From assembly GCA_001801105.1 (NCBI GenBank), contig MGWS01000028.1, positions 32,482 through 60,415 of the forward strand: DNA of 27,934 nucleotides, in the 5' to 3' direction. The notes below the pieces were generated by a model that made no database searches, was not told where the DNA came from, and was given only the letters and a program-made list of their open reading frames with translations. Below are positions 8,616 through 18,231 of this stretch, in pieces (the first letter of the stretch is position 1; each line of letters begins with the position of its first letter). A program made the position numbers and the translations under genes. Source of the DNA: Gallionellales bacterium GWA2_60_18 (GTDB taxonomy: Bacteria; Pseudomonadota; Gammaproteobacteria; Burkholderiales; Gallionellaceae).

Positions 8616-9656
8616 TTACCAGACCCAGAGCGGCGTCTGCATCCACGCAGCCACTACCACGACCCAGATGATGGTGAGCGGGATGAACACCTTCCAGCCC
8701 AGCCGCATCAACTGGTCGTAGCGGTAGCGCGGGAAGGTCGCGCGGAACCACAGGAACAGCAGCAGGATGAACGACACCTTGGCCAGGAGCCAGATGAAGC
8801 CGTCCGGCAGGAACGGCAGCGGCGACAGCCAGCCGCCCAGGAACATGATCGAGGTGAGGAACGCGATCAGGATCATGTTGGCGTATTCGGCCAGGAAGAA
8901 CAGCGCGAAGGCCATACCGGAATATTCGACATGGAAGCCGGCGACGATCTCGGACTCGCCCTCGGCCATATCGAACGGCGCGCGGTTGGTCTCGGCCACG
9001 CCGGAGATCAGGTAGACGAGGAACATCGGGAACAACGGCAGCATGTACCAGTTGAGCAGCCCGAAAGCGCCCTGCTGGCCGCGCACGATGTCGCTCAGGT
9101 TCATGCTTTGCGATGCCATCAGCACGCACACCAGCGCGAAACCCATGGCGATCTCATACGACACGATCTGTGCCGTGGAGCGCACCGCGCCGAGGAAGGC
9201 ATACTTGGAATTGGATGCCCAGCCGGCGATGATGATGCCGTACACCCCGAGCGAGGTCATCGCCAGGATATACAGCAGGCCGGCGTTGACATCGGCCAGC
9301 ACGGTACCGTCGCCGAACGGCACCACCGCCCAGGCCGCCAGCGACGGCGCCAGCGCCATGATCGGTGCCAGCACGAACAGGAATTTGTCCGATCCGGTCG
9401 GGACGATGATTTCCTTGAACAGCAGTTTGAGGCCGTCGGCCAGCGGCTGTAGCAGGCCGTAATAGCCGACGCGGTTCGGGCCGATGCGGATCTGCATGTA
9501 GCCGATGACCTTGCGCTCGGCCAGCGTCAGGTAGGCGACCGCGCCCATCAGCGGCAGGATGATGACCATGATCTTCACCAGCGTCCAGAGCGGCAGCCAG
9601 GCCGGCCCGAGCAGGTCCTGCCCGAACTGTTGTAGGGTTTGCAGCAATTCCATCAT
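8616..9656 (-). CDS. nuoH: NADH-quinone oxidoreductase subunit H
   Basis: A 346-residue membrane subunit that forms much of the quinone chamber and links the two arms of complex I. Visible marks are [19 protein letters not shown] with KLLFKE after it, and the acidic loop [20 protein letters not shown]. About eight hydrophobic segments are present. The first ATG (9656) overlaps the nuoG stop as ATGA, a sign of translational coupling; a second ATG follows directly. Confidence 0.98.
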   Translation of the reverse strand: MMELLQTLQQFGQDLLGPAWLPLWTLVKIMVIILPLMGAVAYLTLAERKVIGYMQIRIGPNRVGYYGLLQPLADGLKLLFKEIIVPTGSDKFLFVLAPIMALAPSLAAWAVVPFGDGTVLADVNAGLLYILAMTSLGVYGIIIAGWASNSKYAFLGAVRSTAQIVSYEIAMGFALVCVLMASQSMNLSDIVRGQQGAFGLLNWYMLPLFPMFLVYLISGVAETNRAPFDMAEGESEIVAGFHVEYSGMAFALFFLAEYANMILIAFLTSIMFLGGWLSPLPFLPDGFIWLLAKVSFILLLFLWFRATFPRYRYDQLMRLGWKVFIPLTIIWVVVVAAWMQTPLWVW

Positions 9657-11995
9657 GCGCGCTCCACTGTGATCGTTCCAAACATCGCGCCCAGTTCTGC
9701 CGTGGCCGGATGGCCTGCCGACACGCGCGCGCTGCGCAACGGCTGGCAGTCATCCGCACGCGCGGTCAGGCGCACGCTGGCATCGCCCTGAACGACCTTG
9801 ACGGTATCGCCCGGCTGCACGCCCAGTTTTTGCAGTTCGCTGCCGTGCATCACCACGCACGGAGCCGCCGCATCGCGGGTCTGCTGCAGGGAGTGCGCGC
9901 GCCGCACCAGCGCATCGGCGGCATAGATCGGCACTTCGCTGACGCGTTGCAGGCCGGCAGTGCTGCCGCCGGACGCGACTTGCAGCGCAATGCCATCGAT
10001 ATGATTGTTCAGCCTGCCGGCAAGGTCCACGCCGGACAGGATCTCGTCGCGCACCGCCTCGCTGGAGTCGTAATCGAAACCCGGCAGACCGAGCAGGTTG
10101 CCCAGTACGCGCAGCACCTTCCAGGCCGGACGCGCCTCGCCGAGCGGTCTGACCGCGCCCTTGAAGCTCTGCACGCGGCCTTCGGTGCTGATGAAGGTTC
10201 CCGAAGTCTCGGTGAACGGCGCGATGGGCAGCAACACGTCGGCATAGTCGGTGGCATGATGCTTGAAGGCGGACAGGACCACCACCGTATCGGCGGCGCG
10301 CATCGCCTGCATCGCCTGTTGCGGATCGTGCATGTCCAGTTCCGGCTCGACATTCAGCAACACATAGGCCTTGCGCGGTGTAGCCAGCATCTGCGCGGCA
10401 TTCATGCCCTGCACGCTGCCGCCGAACGGTACCGCACCGGCGAGATAACCGCCGACACTGTTCGCTGCTTCGCCGAGATAACCGAATCTTGCACCGCACA
10501 ATGCGGCAATCTGTTCCGCCAGCAGCGCGATCTGCGCTGCCTGGGGATGCTGTTGCGCGAAGTTGCCCAGCAGCACCGCCGCGCGTTCGCCGCTCGCCAG
10601 GCTGGCAGCGATGGCTTTAGCCTCGTCACCGACTGCAACATCCTGCACAGCAGGTACGGCAACGTCCTTCGCCGCGCCGAGCGCCTTCAGTATCTGCGCC
10701 AGAAGGTTCGCCAGCTCGTCCGGTGCGACAATAGCCTTGTTGGCCAGCGGCATCAGCAGGTCGTCATCGCACGCATGCACGATGCTGACCTGCGCGCCCT
10801 TCTTCGCGGCTTGGCGCACGCGCTGCGCCAGCAGCGGATGATCCTTGCGCAGGAAACTGCCGACGATCAGGAAACGGTCGCGCGTATTGATGTCCGCCAG
10901 CGGCATACCCAGCCAGGGCGCGCCCGCCTGCTTGCCGTCGGTCGAAAAATCGGATTGGCGCAGGCGGAAATCAACATTGCCGCAGCCGATGCCGCGCAAC
11001 AGCTTCTGCAACAGGTACAGTTCTTCCAGCGTGCTATGCGGGGTCGCCAGCGCGCCGATCTGGTCCTTGCCTTCGGTCGCTGCGATCTGGCGCAGGTTCT
11101 TCGCCACATATTCCAGCGCGACCTGCCATTCGACCTCGACCCATTTGCCGTCGTGCTTGATCATCGGCCTGGTCAGGCGCTCCGGCGCATTGACGCCTTC
11201 GTAGCTGAAGCGATCCTTGTCGGACAGCCAGCATTCGTTGACTTCCTCGTTGCTGGAAGGCGTGACGCGCATCACGCGGTTGTCTTTCACATGCACCGCC
11301 AGGTTGGAACCGAGGCCGTCATGCGGGCTCACCGAGCGGCGCCGCGACAACTCCCAGTTGCGCGCGGTGTAGCGGAACGGCTTGCTGGTCAGCGCGCCGA
11401 CCGGGCACAGGTCGATCATGTTGCCGGACAGTTCGGAATCCACCGAACCGTTCACGAAACTCAGTATCTGGGCGTGCTCGCCGCGGAACGCCATGCCGAG
11501 TTCCATGATGCCGGCGATCTCTTGGCCGAAACGCACGCAGCGCGTGCACTGGATGCAACGCGCCATCTCTTCGGTGGAGATCAGCGCGCCGATCGCCTTG
11601 TGCGGCACGATGCGCTTCTCTTCGGTATAGCGCGAGGCGCTTCCGCCATAGCCCACCGCCAGATCCTGCAACAGGCATTCGCCGCCCTGGTCGCAGATCG
11701 GGCAATCCAGCGGGTGATTCAGCAGCAGGAACTCCATCACGCCCTTTTGCGCCTTCACCGCCATGGCCGAATGGGTGCAGACCTTCATGCCTTCGGCCAC
11801 CGGGGTCGCGCAGGCAGGCAACGGTTTGGGCGCCTTCTCCACCTCGACCAGGCACATGCGGCAGCTGGCCGCGATGGAAAGTTTCTTGTGATAGCAGAAG
11901 TGCGGAATATGGATGCCCGCCCCGTGCGCCGCCTCGATCACCATTGATCCGCGTTCGGCTTTGACCGGCTTCCCGTCAATTTCGATATTGATCAT
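9653..11995 (-). CDS. nuoG: NADH-quinone oxidoreductase subunit G
   Basis: A 780-residue subunit, the largest iron-sulfur protein of complex I. The [2Fe-2S] cluster uses C34, C45, C48 and C62. The N5 ligands are H94, C98, C101 and C107; the N4 ligands C147, C150, C153 and C197 (CIQCTRC and CPVG). The extra cluster N7 found in E. coli is missing: the corresponding region reads [13 protein letters not shown] and LSDKDRF, without the Cys set. The rest is a degenerate molybdopterin-oxidoreductase-like domain. The ATG at 11995 ([11 protein letters not shown]) is chosen by the family N-terminus; the frame stays open further upstream but would run through nuoF. The gap to nuoF is 14 bases, and the stop overlaps nuoH. 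Confidence 0.97.
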   Translation of the reverse strand: MINIEIDGKPVKAERGSMVIEAAHGAGIHIPHFCYHKKLSIAASCRMCLVEVEKAPKPLPACATPVAEGMKVCTHSAMAVKAQKGVMEFLLLNHPLDCPICDQGGECLLQDLAVGYGGSASRYTEEKRIVPHKAIGALISTEEMARCIQCTRCVRFGQEIAGIMELGMAFRGEHAQILSFVNGSVDSELSGNMIDLCPVGALTSKPFRYTARNWELSRRRSVSPHDGLGSNLAVHVKDNRVMRVTPSSNEEVNECWLSDKDRFSYEGVNAPERLTRPMIKHDGKWVEVEWQVALEYVAKNLRQIAATEGKDQIGALATPHSTLEELYLLQKLLRGIGCGNVDFRLRQSDFSTDGKQAGAPWLGMPLADINTRDRFLIVGSFLRKDHPLLAQRVRQAAKKGAQVSIVHACDDDLLMPLANKAIVAPDELANLLAQILKALGAAKDVAVPAVQDVAVGDEAKAIAASLASGERAAVLLGNFAQQHPQAAQIALLAEQIAALCGARFGYLGEAANSVGGYLAGAVPFGGSVQGMNAAQMLATPRKAYVLLNVEPELDMHDPQQAMQAMRAADTVVVLSAFKHHATDYADVLLPIAPFTETSGTFISTEGRVQSFKGAVRPLGEARPAWKVLRVLGNLLGLPGFDYDSSEAVRDEILSGVDLAGRLNNHIDGIALQVASGGSTAGLQRVSEVPIYAADALVRRAHSLQQTRDAAAPCVVMHGSELQKLGVQPGDTVKVVQGDASVRLTARADDCQPLRSARVSAGHPATAELGAMFGTITVERA

Positions 11996-12009
11996 TGCTT
12001 CACCCACTC

Positions 12010-13281
12010 TCAGCTTTGCACCAGACAGCGCTTGTGCTCGATGTGATACTCGAATTCGTCGCGGAAACTCTTCAGCATCCCCTGCACCGGCCACACCGCC
12101 GCCTCGCCCAGCGCGCAGATGGTGCGCCCGGCGATGTTCTCGCCCACGCTCAACAACAGATCGAGGTCTTCCTTGCGCCCCTCGCCGTGCTCGATGCGAT
12201 GCACGATGCGATACAGCCAGCCGGTGCCTTCGCGGCAGGGCGTGCACTGGCCGCAGGATTCCTCATAGTAGAAATAGGACAGGCGCTCCAGCGCGCGCAC
12301 CATGCAGGTGGTCTCGTCCATCACGATCACCGCGCCGCTGCCCAGCCCGGAACCAGCCTTCTGGATAGAGTCGTAATCCATGGTCAGGTCCATCATGACC
12401 TCGCCCTTCAGCACCGGCATCGACGAGCCGCCGGGGATCACTGCCTTGAGCTTGTGGCCGTGGCGCACGCCGCCCGCCATTTCCAGCAGTTTTCCGAACG
12501 GCGTCCCCATCGGGACTTCGAAGTTGCCGGGATTGTTCACGTGACCGGAGACCGAGAACAGCTTGGTGCCGCCGTTGTTGGGCTTGCCCAGCTCGAGGAA
12601 CTTCTGCCCGCCCTCGCGAATGATGTAAGGGATGCTGGCAAAGGTCTCGGTGTTGTTGATGGTGGTCGGCTTGCCGTACAGGCCGAAGCTGGCCGGGAAC
12701 GGTGGCTTGAAGCGCGGCTGCCCCTTCTTGCCCTCGATGGACTCGAGCAGGGCGGTTTCCTCGCCGCAGACATAGGCGCCGTAGCCGAGATGGTTATGCA
12801 GGTCGAAACTGTGGTCGCTACCGAGGATGTTGTCGCCCAGATAACCGGCGGCGCGGGCCACCTCGCAGGCTTCCTCCATGCGCTCGTAGGCTTCGAAGAT
12901 CTCGCCGTGGATATAGTTGTAGCCGGTCTTCACGCCCATGGCATAGGCGGCGATCGCCATGCCTTCGATCAGCAGGTGCGGGTTGTAGAGCAGGATGTCC
13001 CAGTCCTTGCAGGTGCCCGGCTCGCCTTCGTCCGAATTGCAGACGATGTATTTGTCGCCCTCATAGTTCTTGGGCATGAAGCTCCATTTCAGCCCGGTCG
13101 GGAAACCCGCACCGCCGCGCCCGCGCAGGGCGGACAGCTTGACCTCGGCGATGATGGCGTCCGGAGACATCTTCTCCGCCAGCACCTTGCGCAAGGCCTG
13201 ATAGCCGCCGACCTTGAGATAGTTCTCCAGCGTCCAGGGCTGGTCGAACTCCATCGTGGTAAGAATGACCGGGCCTCTCAT
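12010..13281 (-). CDS. nuoF: NADH-quinone oxidoreductase subunit F (NADH/FMN site)
   Basis: A 423-residue subunit that oxidises NADH through FMN. The FMN/NADH site shows as [17 protein letters not shown] (52-68), [10 protein letters not shown] (81-90) and [17 protein letters not shown] (168-184). The N3 [4Fe-4S] cluster has C343, C346, C349 ([12 protein letters not shown]) and C389 ([12 protein letters not shown]). The ATG at 13281 overlaps the nuoE stop as ATGA. Length is normal for proteobacterial NuoF. Confidence 0.98.
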   Translation of the reverse strand: MRGPVILTTMEFDQPWTLENYLKVGGYQALRKVLAEKMSPDAIIAEVKLSALRGRGGAGFPTGLKWSFMPKNYEGDKYIVCNSDEGEPGTCKDWDILLYNPHLLIEGMAIAAYAMGVKTGYNYIHGEIFEAYERMEEACEVARAAGYLGDNILGSDHSFDLHNHLGYGAYVCGEETALLESIEGKKGQPRFKPPFPASFGLYGKPTTINNTETFASIPYIIREGGQKFLELGKPNNGGTKLFSVSGHVNNPGNFEVPMGTPFGKLLEMAGGVRHGHKLKAVIPGGSSMPVLKGEVMMDLTMDYDSIQKAGSGLGSGAVIVMDETTCMVRALERLSYFYYEESCGQCTPCREGTGWLYRIVHRIEHGEGRKEDLDLLLSVGENIAGRTICALGEAAVWPVQGMLKSFRDEFEYHIEHKRCLVQS

Positions 13282-13757
13282 GATTTATCCAACTCCGCCA
13301 AAATTTGATCGATCTTCTCCTTGCTCAGGCATCCGCACAACTTCCTGTTGTTGACGGTGAGCAGCGGCGCATCCTTGCAGGCGCCCATGCATTCGCCCTC
13401 GCGCAGGCCGTATTTGCCGTCCGCCGTCACTTCGCCCAGGCCGATGCCCAGCCTCGATTCCAGATGCGCCAGGGTATCGCCCGCGCCGCACAGGGTGCAG
13501 GACAGGTTAGTGCACACGGTAAGCGTGTGGCGGCCCATCGGCTTGAGGTTGTACATGTGGTAGAAAGTCGCCACCTCGTACACTGCGATCCTGGGCATAC
13601 CGAGGTAGGACGCGACATCCGCCATGTCGTCGGTGGAGATCCAGCCCTTCTCGTCCTGCACGAAGCGCAGGGCAGCCATCACCGCAGACTGCTTCTGGTT
13701 CGCGGGATATTTTTTAAGCTCGCGGTCGATCTTCGCTTGTATTTGTTCGGATAACAT
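13278..13757 (-). CDS. nuoE: NADH-quinone oxidoreductase subunit E
   Basis: A 159-residue subunit holding the N1a [2Fe-2S] cluster with C82, C87 (CTNLSC) and C123, C127 (CMGAC). The start is the ATG at 13757. The only Shine-Dalgarno-like sequence, GAGG at 13773-13770, is 12 bases away and lies in the terminal repeat of the palindromic element that fills the nuoD-nuoE gap, so the element may supply part of the ribosome binding region. The stop overlaps the nuoF start. Confidence 0.97.
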   Translation of the reverse strand: MLSEQIQAKIDRELKKYPANQKQSAVMAALRFVQDEKGWISTDDMADVASYLGMPRIAVYEVATFYHMYNLKPMGRHTLTVCTNLSCTLCGAGDTLAHLESRLGIGLGEVTADGKYGLREGECMGACKDAPLLTVNNRKLCGCLSKEKIDQILAELDKS

Positions 13758-13762
13758 TTTTT

Positions 13763-13907
13763 ATGAATGCCTCAAAAAATTCAAAGTTCGCCCAAATGCA
13801 AGGCGCGAAGAAATTTTTGCCGCGCCGCATATGACGTATATGCAAGCAAGAAAATTTTTGAGCAACGCCGCAGTTGGGATGAAATTTGGATTTTGGGAGG
13901 TATTCAT
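13763..13907. repeat. 145-bp palindromic element between nuoD and nuoE
   Basis: The left arm (13763-13795, starting ATGAATGCCTC) and the reverse complement of the right arm (13874-13907, ATGAATACCTC) match at about 28 of 34 positions. The exact centre carries GCATAT-GACGT-ATATGC (13827-13843). The outer end coincides with the last base of the nuoD stop codon and lies 5 bases from the nuoE ATG. It has no coding capacity of its own. It resembles a MITE- or REP-like element; I do not recall a formal name for it. Confidence 0.8.
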
Positions 13908-15160
13908 CAGCGGTCTACCTCACCAAAAACAATGTCCAGTGTGCCAATCACGGTCACCACGTCGGCGATCATGTGGCCGCGGCACAGCTCGTCCAGCGCG
14001 GACATATGCGCAAAACCGGAAGCGCGTATCTTCATGCGGTAGGGTTTGTTCGCCCCGTCCGAGATCAGGTAGATGCCGAATTCGCCCTTGGGCTGTTCCA
14101 CCGCCGTATAGGTTTCGCCGGCCGGCACATGCATGCCCTCTGAGAACAGCTTGAAGTGATGGATCAGCTCCTCCATGTTCATCTTCATCGCCTCGCGTTT
14201 GGGCGGCGCAAATTTGAGATTGTCCGTCATCACCTGGCCGGGATTCTTGCGCAGCCAGTCTATGCACTGCCTGACGATGCGGTTTGATTGGCGCATCTCT
14301 TCGACACGCACCAGATAACGGTCGTAGGAGTCGCCGGTGACGCCGACCGGAATATCGAAATCGAGCCGGTCATAGACCTCATAGGGTTGCTTCTTGCGGA
14401 TGTCCCATTCCACGCCGGAGCCGCGCAGCATCGGCCCGGTCAGCCCCAGCGCCAGCGCGCGTTCGGCGGTGACGACACCGATGCCGACGGTGCGCTGCTT
14501 CCAGATGCGGTTGTCGGTCAGCAGGGTTTCGTATTCATCTACGCACTTGGGAAAACGACTGGTGAAGTCTTCCAGGAAATCAAGCAACGAACCCTGACGG
14601 TTCTCGTTGAGGCGTTTGACCGCAGCGGCATTGTGTATCTTGGAAGCCTGGTACTGCGGCATGACCTCCGGCAGGTCGCGGTAGACGCCGCCGGGACGGT
14701 AATAGGCCGCATGCATGCGCGCGCCGGACACCGCCTCATAGGCATCCATTAAATCCTCGCGCTCGCGGAAGCAGTACAGGAACATGGTCATCGCACCGAT
14801 GTCCAGCCCGTGCGCGCCGAGGAACAGCAGATGGTTCAGGATGCGGGTGATCTCGTCGAACATCACGCGGATATATTGCGCGCGCAACGGCACTTCGATC
14901 CCCGCCAGCTTCTCGATCGCCATCACGTAGGCATGCTCGTTGACCATCATCGAGGCGTAATCGAGCCGGTCCATGTAGGGGACGGACTGCAGGAAGGTCT
15001 TGTGTTCGGCGAGTTTTTCGGTGGCGCGATGCAGCAGCCCGATATGCGGATCGGCGCGCTCGACCACCTCGCCGTCCAGCTCCAGCACCAGGCGCAACAC
15101 CCCGTGCGCCGCAGGGTGCTGCGGGCCAAAATTCAGTGTGTAATTTTTTATTTCCGCCAT
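13907..15160 (-). CDS. nuoD: NADH-quinone oxidoreductase subunit D
   Basis: A 417-residue subunit that, with NuoB, forms the quinone-reduction site. Family marks are [16 protein letters not shown] (9-24) with the quinone-site histidine, and [18 protein letters not shown]. The C-terminus FGEVDR ends at a TGA shared with the border of the palindromic element. NuoC and NuoD are separate genes here, unlike the fused NuoCD of E. coli. AAGGTG lies about 6 bases before the ATG at 15160. Confidence 0.98.
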   Translation of the reverse strand: MAEIKNYTLNFGPQHPAAHGVLRLVLELDGEVVERADPHIGLLHRATEKLAEHKTFLQSVPYMDRLDYASMMVNEHAYVMAIEKLAGIEVPLRAQYIRVMFDEITRILNHLLFLGAHGLDIGAMTMFLYCFREREDLMDAYEAVSGARMHAAYYRPGGVYRDLPEVMPQYQASKIHNAAAVKRLNENRQGSLLDFLEDFTSRFPKCVDEYETLLTDNRIWKQRTVGIGVVTAERALALGLTGPMLRGSGVEWDIRKKQPYEVYDRLDFDIPVGVTGDSYDRYLVRVEEMRQSNRIVRQCIDWLRKNPGQVMTDNLKFAPPKREAMKMNMEELIHHFKLFSEGMHVPAGETYTAVEQPKGEFGIYLISDGANKPYRMKIRASGFAHMSALDELCRGHMIADVVTVIGTLDIVFGEVDR

Positions 15161-15169
15161 GAGCGCACC

Positions 15170-15766
15170 TTAATTGCAACCGTAGTTTTCTTCGCGCACG
15201 ACACGCGGAGTCACTTCGCGCGGCTCGATCGACACCGGCTGGTACACCACGCGCTGCTGTTCCGGGTCGTAGCGCATCTCCACCTGGCCCGACAACGGGA
15301 AGTCCTTGCGGAACGGATTACCGACGAAACCGTAGTCGGTCAGGATGCGGCGCAGGTCGGGGTGGCCGGTGAACACGATGCCATACAGGTCGAAGGCCTC
15401 CCGCTCGCACCAGTTGGCGCTCGGCCAGATGCCGTCGACCGACTCCAGCACCGGGAAATCGTCATCCTCGGCAAAGACGCGTACCCGCAACCGCACGTTA
15501 TGCGTCACCGAGAGCAGCTGATATACCACCGCAAAACGCTTGCCCTGCCATGCGCCATCGCCATAGGTGGAATAGTCCACCCCGCACAGGTCGGTCAGTT
15601 GCTCGAAACGGAACTCCGCCGCATCGCGCAAGCGTGTCAGTACCTCCGGCATGGCGGCAGGCTCGACCGTCACGGTCAACTCTCCCAGCCTTTCCTCGAC
15701 ACTGGCCAGCTTATCGCCGAACGCAACGGCCAGGTTGCTGCTCAACATACTCAAATCAGCCGTCAT
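15170..15766 (-). CDS. nuoC: NADH-quinone oxidoreductase subunit C
   Basis: A 198-residue subunit of the peripheral arm (30-kDa type). It carries the family signature [20 protein letters not shown] and [20 protein letters not shown] after it. The ATG at 15766 overlaps the nuoB stop as ATGA, and nuoD starts 9 bases after the TAA stop. Confidence 0.97.
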   Translation of the reverse strand: MTADLSMLSSNLAVAFGDKLASVEERLGELTVTVEPAAMPEVLTRLRDAAEFRFEQLTDLCGVDYSTYGDGAWQGKRFAVVYQLLSVTHNVRLRVRVFAEDDDFPVLESVDGIWPSANWCEREAFDLYGIVFTGHPDLRRILTDYGFVGNPFRKDFPLSGQVEMRYDPEQQRVVYQPVSIEPREVTPRVVREENYGCN

Positions 15767-16251
15767 AGTTCACCCTGGCGCGCAATGGTATTGGTTCGTT
15801 TGATCTTGTTCTGCAACTGGATAAAACCGTAGAGCAGCGCTTCGGCTGTGGGCGGGCATCCCGGGACATACACGTCCACCGGCACGATGCGGTCGCAACC
15901 GCGTACCACAGAATAGGAATAATGGTAGTAGCCGCCGCCGTTCGCGCAGGTGCCCATGGAGATCACCCAGCGCGGCTCGGCCATCTGGTCGTACACCTTG
16001 CGCAACGCCGGCGCCATCTTGTTGCACAGCGTCCCGGCCACCACCATCACATCGGATTGGCGCGGGCTGGGGCGGAACACGATGCCGAAGCGATCCAGGT
16101 CATAGCGCGCCGCGCCGGCTTGCATCATTTCCACCGCGCAACAGGCCAGACCGAAAGTCATCGGCCACAGCGAGCCGGTGCGCGTGTAGTTGATGATGGT
16201 ATCGAGCGTCGTGGTAACGAAGCCCTGCTCCAGCTTCCCTTCAATGCCCAT
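15763..16251 (-). CDS. nuoB: NADH-quinone oxidoreductase subunit B (cluster N2)
   Basis: A 162-residue subunit that holds N2, the last [4Fe-4S] cluster before quinone. All four ligands are present: the tandem C37-C38 ([10 protein letters not shown]), C102 ([11 protein letters not shown]) and C132 ([14 protein letters not shown]). The ATG at 16251 follows GGGAG by 6 bases. The gap to nuoA is unusually long for this operon (162 bases) and holds two hairpins. Confidence 0.98.
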   Translation of the reverse strand: MGIEGKLEQGFVTTTLDTIINYTRTGSLWPMTFGLACCAVEMMQAGAARYDLDRFGIVFRPSPRQSDVMVVAGTLCNKMAPALRKVYDQMAEPRWVISMGTCANGGGYYHYSYSVVRGCDRIVPVDVYVPGCPPTAEALLYGFIQLQNKIKRTNTIARQGEL

Positions 16252-16316
16252 GCATTACTCCCTTCTCTGCGCATTGCACCTCGATTGCACCCGGCAGCAC
16301 TCGCGGACGGTCACAT

Positions 16317-16370
16317 CCCCGCTGCGCGGGGCCCCTGCTCCCTGTTGGCTCCGGCATAACCTGAAGGTTA
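16317..16370. other. Two hairpins in the nuoA-nuoB gap
   Basis: The 162-base gap 16252-16413 has no convincing gene. It holds CCCCGC-TGC-GCGGGG (16317-16331) and TAACCT-GA-AGGTTA (16357-16370), the second extended by GGC/GCC around a bulged A. Neither is followed by a T-run on the minus strand, so they are more likely mRNA structures or repeat remnants than terminators. Confidence 0.55.
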
Positions 16371-16413
16371 GCCTGCGCCGCAACAAGTCGCTGCGCGCCG
16401 TGTTGTCGCGCTG

Positions 16414-16770
16414 CTACTCCCATTCCAACGCCCCCTTCATCCATTCATAGACGAAGCCAACCACCAGGACGGCCAGAAAGATCATCATGGAGACGAAACC
16501 GAAGGTGCCGATCTCCTTGAGTACCACCGCCCATGGAAACATGAAGGCGATTTCAAGATCGAACAGGATGAACAGGATGGCAATGAGGTAATAGCGCACG
16601 TCGAATTTCATGCGCGCGTCTTCGAAGGCCTCGAAACCGCACTCGTAAGGAGAGTTTTTCTTGTTGTCCGGGCGGTTGAGCGACACCAGCTTGCCCAATA
16701 CCACCGGAACCACGCCAAAGGCCAATCCGACGCAGATGAACAACAGCACCGGAAAATAGTTTTCCAACAT
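16414..16770 (-). CDS. nuoA: NADH-quinone oxidoreductase subunit A
   Basis: A 118-residue membrane subunit with three hydrophobic segments. The first loop shows the family signature [20 protein letters not shown], followed by [21 protein letters not shown] with conserved acidic residues. The start is the ATG at 16770 (MLENYFP), with AGAGGGGGA about 8 bases upstream; the frame extends further upstream but without family similarity. It is the first nuo gene and follows the tRNA gene by 99 bases. Confidence 0.97.
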   Translation of the reverse strand: MLENYFPVLLFICVGLAFGVVPVVLGKLVSLNRPDNKKNSPYECGFEAFEDARMKFDVRYYLIAILFILFDLEIAFMFPWAVVLKEIGTFGFVSMMIFLAVLVVGFVYEWMKGALEWE

Positions 16771-16839
16771 TGAGCTTCCCCCTCTCTGCCAGTTGTGATC
16801 CGAAGTTTGCGGAATCACATTTCAACGTTTTATCTTGCC

Positions 16840-16855
16840 GGCACGCTTGCGTGCC
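16840..16855. other. Perfect palindrome between tRNA-Leu and nuoA
   Basis: GGCACGC and GCGTGCC flank two bases, 15 bases beyond the tRNA 3' end on the minus strand. The following sequence is A-rich, not T-rich, so termination is doubtful. It could mark a processing site or shield the nuo mRNA 5' end after the tRNA is cut out. No clear separate nuo promoter was seen in this 99-base leader. Confidence 0.45.
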
Positions 16856-16869
16856 CGCTTATTATCATC

Positions 16870-16954
16870 TGGTGCCGATGAGCAGACTCGAACTGCTACG
16901 GCTTGCGCCACTACCCCCTCAAGATAGCGTGTCTACCAATTTCACCACATCGGC
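16870..16954 (-). tRNA. tRNA-Leu (anticodon GAG)
   Basis: An 85-base tRNA with a long variable arm, as expected for leucine. The acceptor stem is GCCGATG/CATCGGC, the anticodon stem CTATC/GGTAG with loop TTGAGGG, so the anticodon is GAG, reading CUC and CUU. The T arm is AGCAG-TTCGAGT-CTGCT, and the 3' CCA is encoded (16872-16870). It lies 15 bases after secG and 99 before nuoA, so it is probably excised from a long tpiA-secG-nuo transcript. Confidence 0.97.
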
Positions 16955-16969
16955 AATACTGCTTGAAAA

Positions 16970-17314
16970 TTACTTTGGAATCTCCCCGGACTTCGAAGCG
17001 TCGGCGGGATTAGCCGCAGGCGCGACCGGAGCCGCCTGACCGGCAGCCGGAACCACCTTGTCCATCACGCCCAGTTGTTGCGCGGGATGCGAATAGATAT
17101 AGGTCAGCGACAAACTGGTGATGAAGAACACCGTCGCAACGACTGCCGTGCTGCGGCTGAGAAAATTCGCCGAACCGCTGGAACCGAACAGGCTGCCGGC
17201 CGAGCCGGAGCCGAAAGCCGCGCCCATATCGGCACCCTTGCCATGCTGCATCAGCACCAGGCCGATCAGCACTACCGCAGTCGCAACGTGCACCACCCAA
17301 ACCAATGTTTCCAC
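16970..17314 (-). CDS. secG: Protein translocase subunit SecG
   Basis: A 114-residue inner-membrane protein of the SecYEG channel. Two hydrophobic segments flank the conserved loop LMQHGKGADMGAAFGSGS and AGSLFGSSGSANFLSR. The C-terminal tail is Ala/Pro-rich, common in betaproteobacteria. The start is a GTG at 17314 with GGAG 7 bases upstream. It follows tpiA by 47 bases, the usual partner. Confidence 0.96.
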   Translation of the reverse strand: METLVWVVHVATAVVLIGLVLMQHGKGADMGAAFGSGSAGSLFGSSGSANFLSRSTAVVATVFFITSLSLTYIYSHPAQQLGVMDKVVPAAGQAAPVAPAANPADASKSGEIPK

Positions 17315-17361
17315 TCAACTACTCCAAAAATACAAAAGTCAAACCTGTCCGGGACAAAAAA

Positions 17362-18120
17362 TCATGTCCGGGTACCCGCGCGACATATCGCCAGGAACTC
17401 ATCAACCACCAGGGAGGCACCGCCGATCAAGCCACCATCGATATCCGGCATCGCAAACAACTCTGCTGCATTACTGCCCTTCACGCTGCCGCCGTAGAGT
17501 ATACACAAGCTCTGTGCGATGTGGCTATCATGTTGCGCCACCTTCCCTCGAATAAATGCATGCACCTCTTGTGCCTGACCGGGAGATGCCGTTTTCCCGG
17601 TACCGATCGCCCAGACCGGCTCATAGGCGAGCACAGCATTTGCCAAGGCTCCTGCGCCGGGGCCGTCGAGCAATGCATCCAGCTGAACCGCCACCGCCTG
17701 CTCCATCTGCCCCGCCTCGCGCTCTTCCAGCGTCTCGCCGACACAAAAGATCGGCTTCATCCCTGCCCGTTGCGCAGCAACGAACTTTGCGACCGCGATC
17801 TCGTTGCTCTCATGGAACAGACCACGACGCTCGGAGTGCCCGATGATCACATAATGGCAACCGAAGTCGCTCAACATGCCCGGCGCAACCGCGCCCGTAA
17901 AAGCACCCTCTTCAAACTGACTGAGGTTCTGCGCTCCCCAGGCCACATTGCTGTAGCGCAGCATAGCCTGAGCCTGCGCAAGATAGGGATAGGGCACACA
18001 AACCGCGTAGTCCGCCCCGCGCAATTCACGCACCCCGGCAACGACCCCTTCAAGCAGGGTATGGTTGCTGGCCAGACGGCCATGCATTTTCCAATTTCCA
18101 ACCACTAACTTACGGCGCAT
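17362..18120 (-). CDS. tpiA: Triosephosphate isomerase
   Basis: A 252-residue glycolytic and gluconeogenic enzyme that interconverts dihydroxyacetone phosphate and glyceraldehyde 3-phosphate. The catalytic residues are K11 (GNWKMHG), H95 (IIGHSERR) and E167 (AYEPVWAIGTGK); the phosphate loop LYGGSVKGSNA is also present. The ATG at 18120 has AAGGA about 8 bases upstream. It is the first gene behind the promoter that likely drives the whole secG-tRNA-nuo unit. Confidence 0.98.
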   Translation of the reverse strand: MRRKLVVGNWKMHGRLASNHTLLEGVVAGVRELRGADYAVCVPYPYLAQAQAMLRYSNVAWGAQNLSQFEEGAFTGAVAPGMLSDFGCHYVIIGHSERRGLFHESNEIAVAKFVAAQRAGMKPIFCVGETLEEREAGQMEQAVAVQLDALLDGPGAGALANAVLAYEPVWAIGTGKTASPGQAQEVHAFIRGKVAQHDSHIAQSLCILYGGSVKGSNAAELFAMPDIDGGLIGGASLVVDEFLAICRAGTRT

Positions 18121-18153
18121 GAAACCAGTCCTTACCGCGCAAAAAGGTGCGCA

Positions 18154-18182
18154 ATCCTACCTGTGAACCCGACAACGGTCAA
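18154..18182 (-). promoter_or_regulatory. Predicted sigma-70 promoter of tpiA-secG-tRNA-nuo
   Basis: On the minus strand, TTGACC (18182-18177), a 17-bp spacer and TAGGAT (18159-18154) lie 34 bases before the tpiA ATG. This is the only good promoter seen upstream of the complex I genes. Confidence 0.65.
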
Positions 18183-18193
18183 CGAATCGGCAA

Positions 18194-18225
18194 GAGAAAA
18201 ATATCCGGGCAGGAATGCCATGCCC
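18194..18225 (-). terminator. Terminator-like hairpin after panD
   Basis: Seven bases beyond the panD stop, the minus strand shows GGGCA and TGCCC closing an inner GG-CATT-CC with one bulged T (18225-18207). ATATTTTTCTC follows. It would end the pan transcript just before the tpiA promoter. Confidence 0.6.
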
Positions 18226-18231
18226 CAGTAT

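Noticed and set aside
9710..11947. A 745-codon plus-strand open frame
   Set aside because: It is fully antisense to nuoG, whose protein has all expected cluster ligands. The plus-strand product is rich in Arg, His, Gln and Ala with no family features, as expected for a GC-rich antisense shadow.
11995..13308. A 437-codon plus-strand open frame
   Set aside because: Antisense to nuoF; no recognisable motif or ribosome binding site, and composition is shadow-like.
13763..13907. Part of the palindromic element read as coding sequence (plus-strand frames 13624-14154 and 13767-14042)
   Set aside because: These frames run into the antisense of nuoD and nuoE and have no start signal; the symmetry of the element explains the sequence better.
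16241..16444. A 67-codon minus-strand frame in the nuoA-nuoB gap
   Set aside because: It overlaps the nuoA end and nuoB start, shows no family resemblance and runs through both hairpins; no Shine-Dalgarno sequence was seen.
16856..16869. GATAAT just after the tRNA as a possible nuo promoter
   Set aside because: A -10-like hexamer is present, but no -35 exists at 16-18 bp; the upstream region is the tRNA itself.
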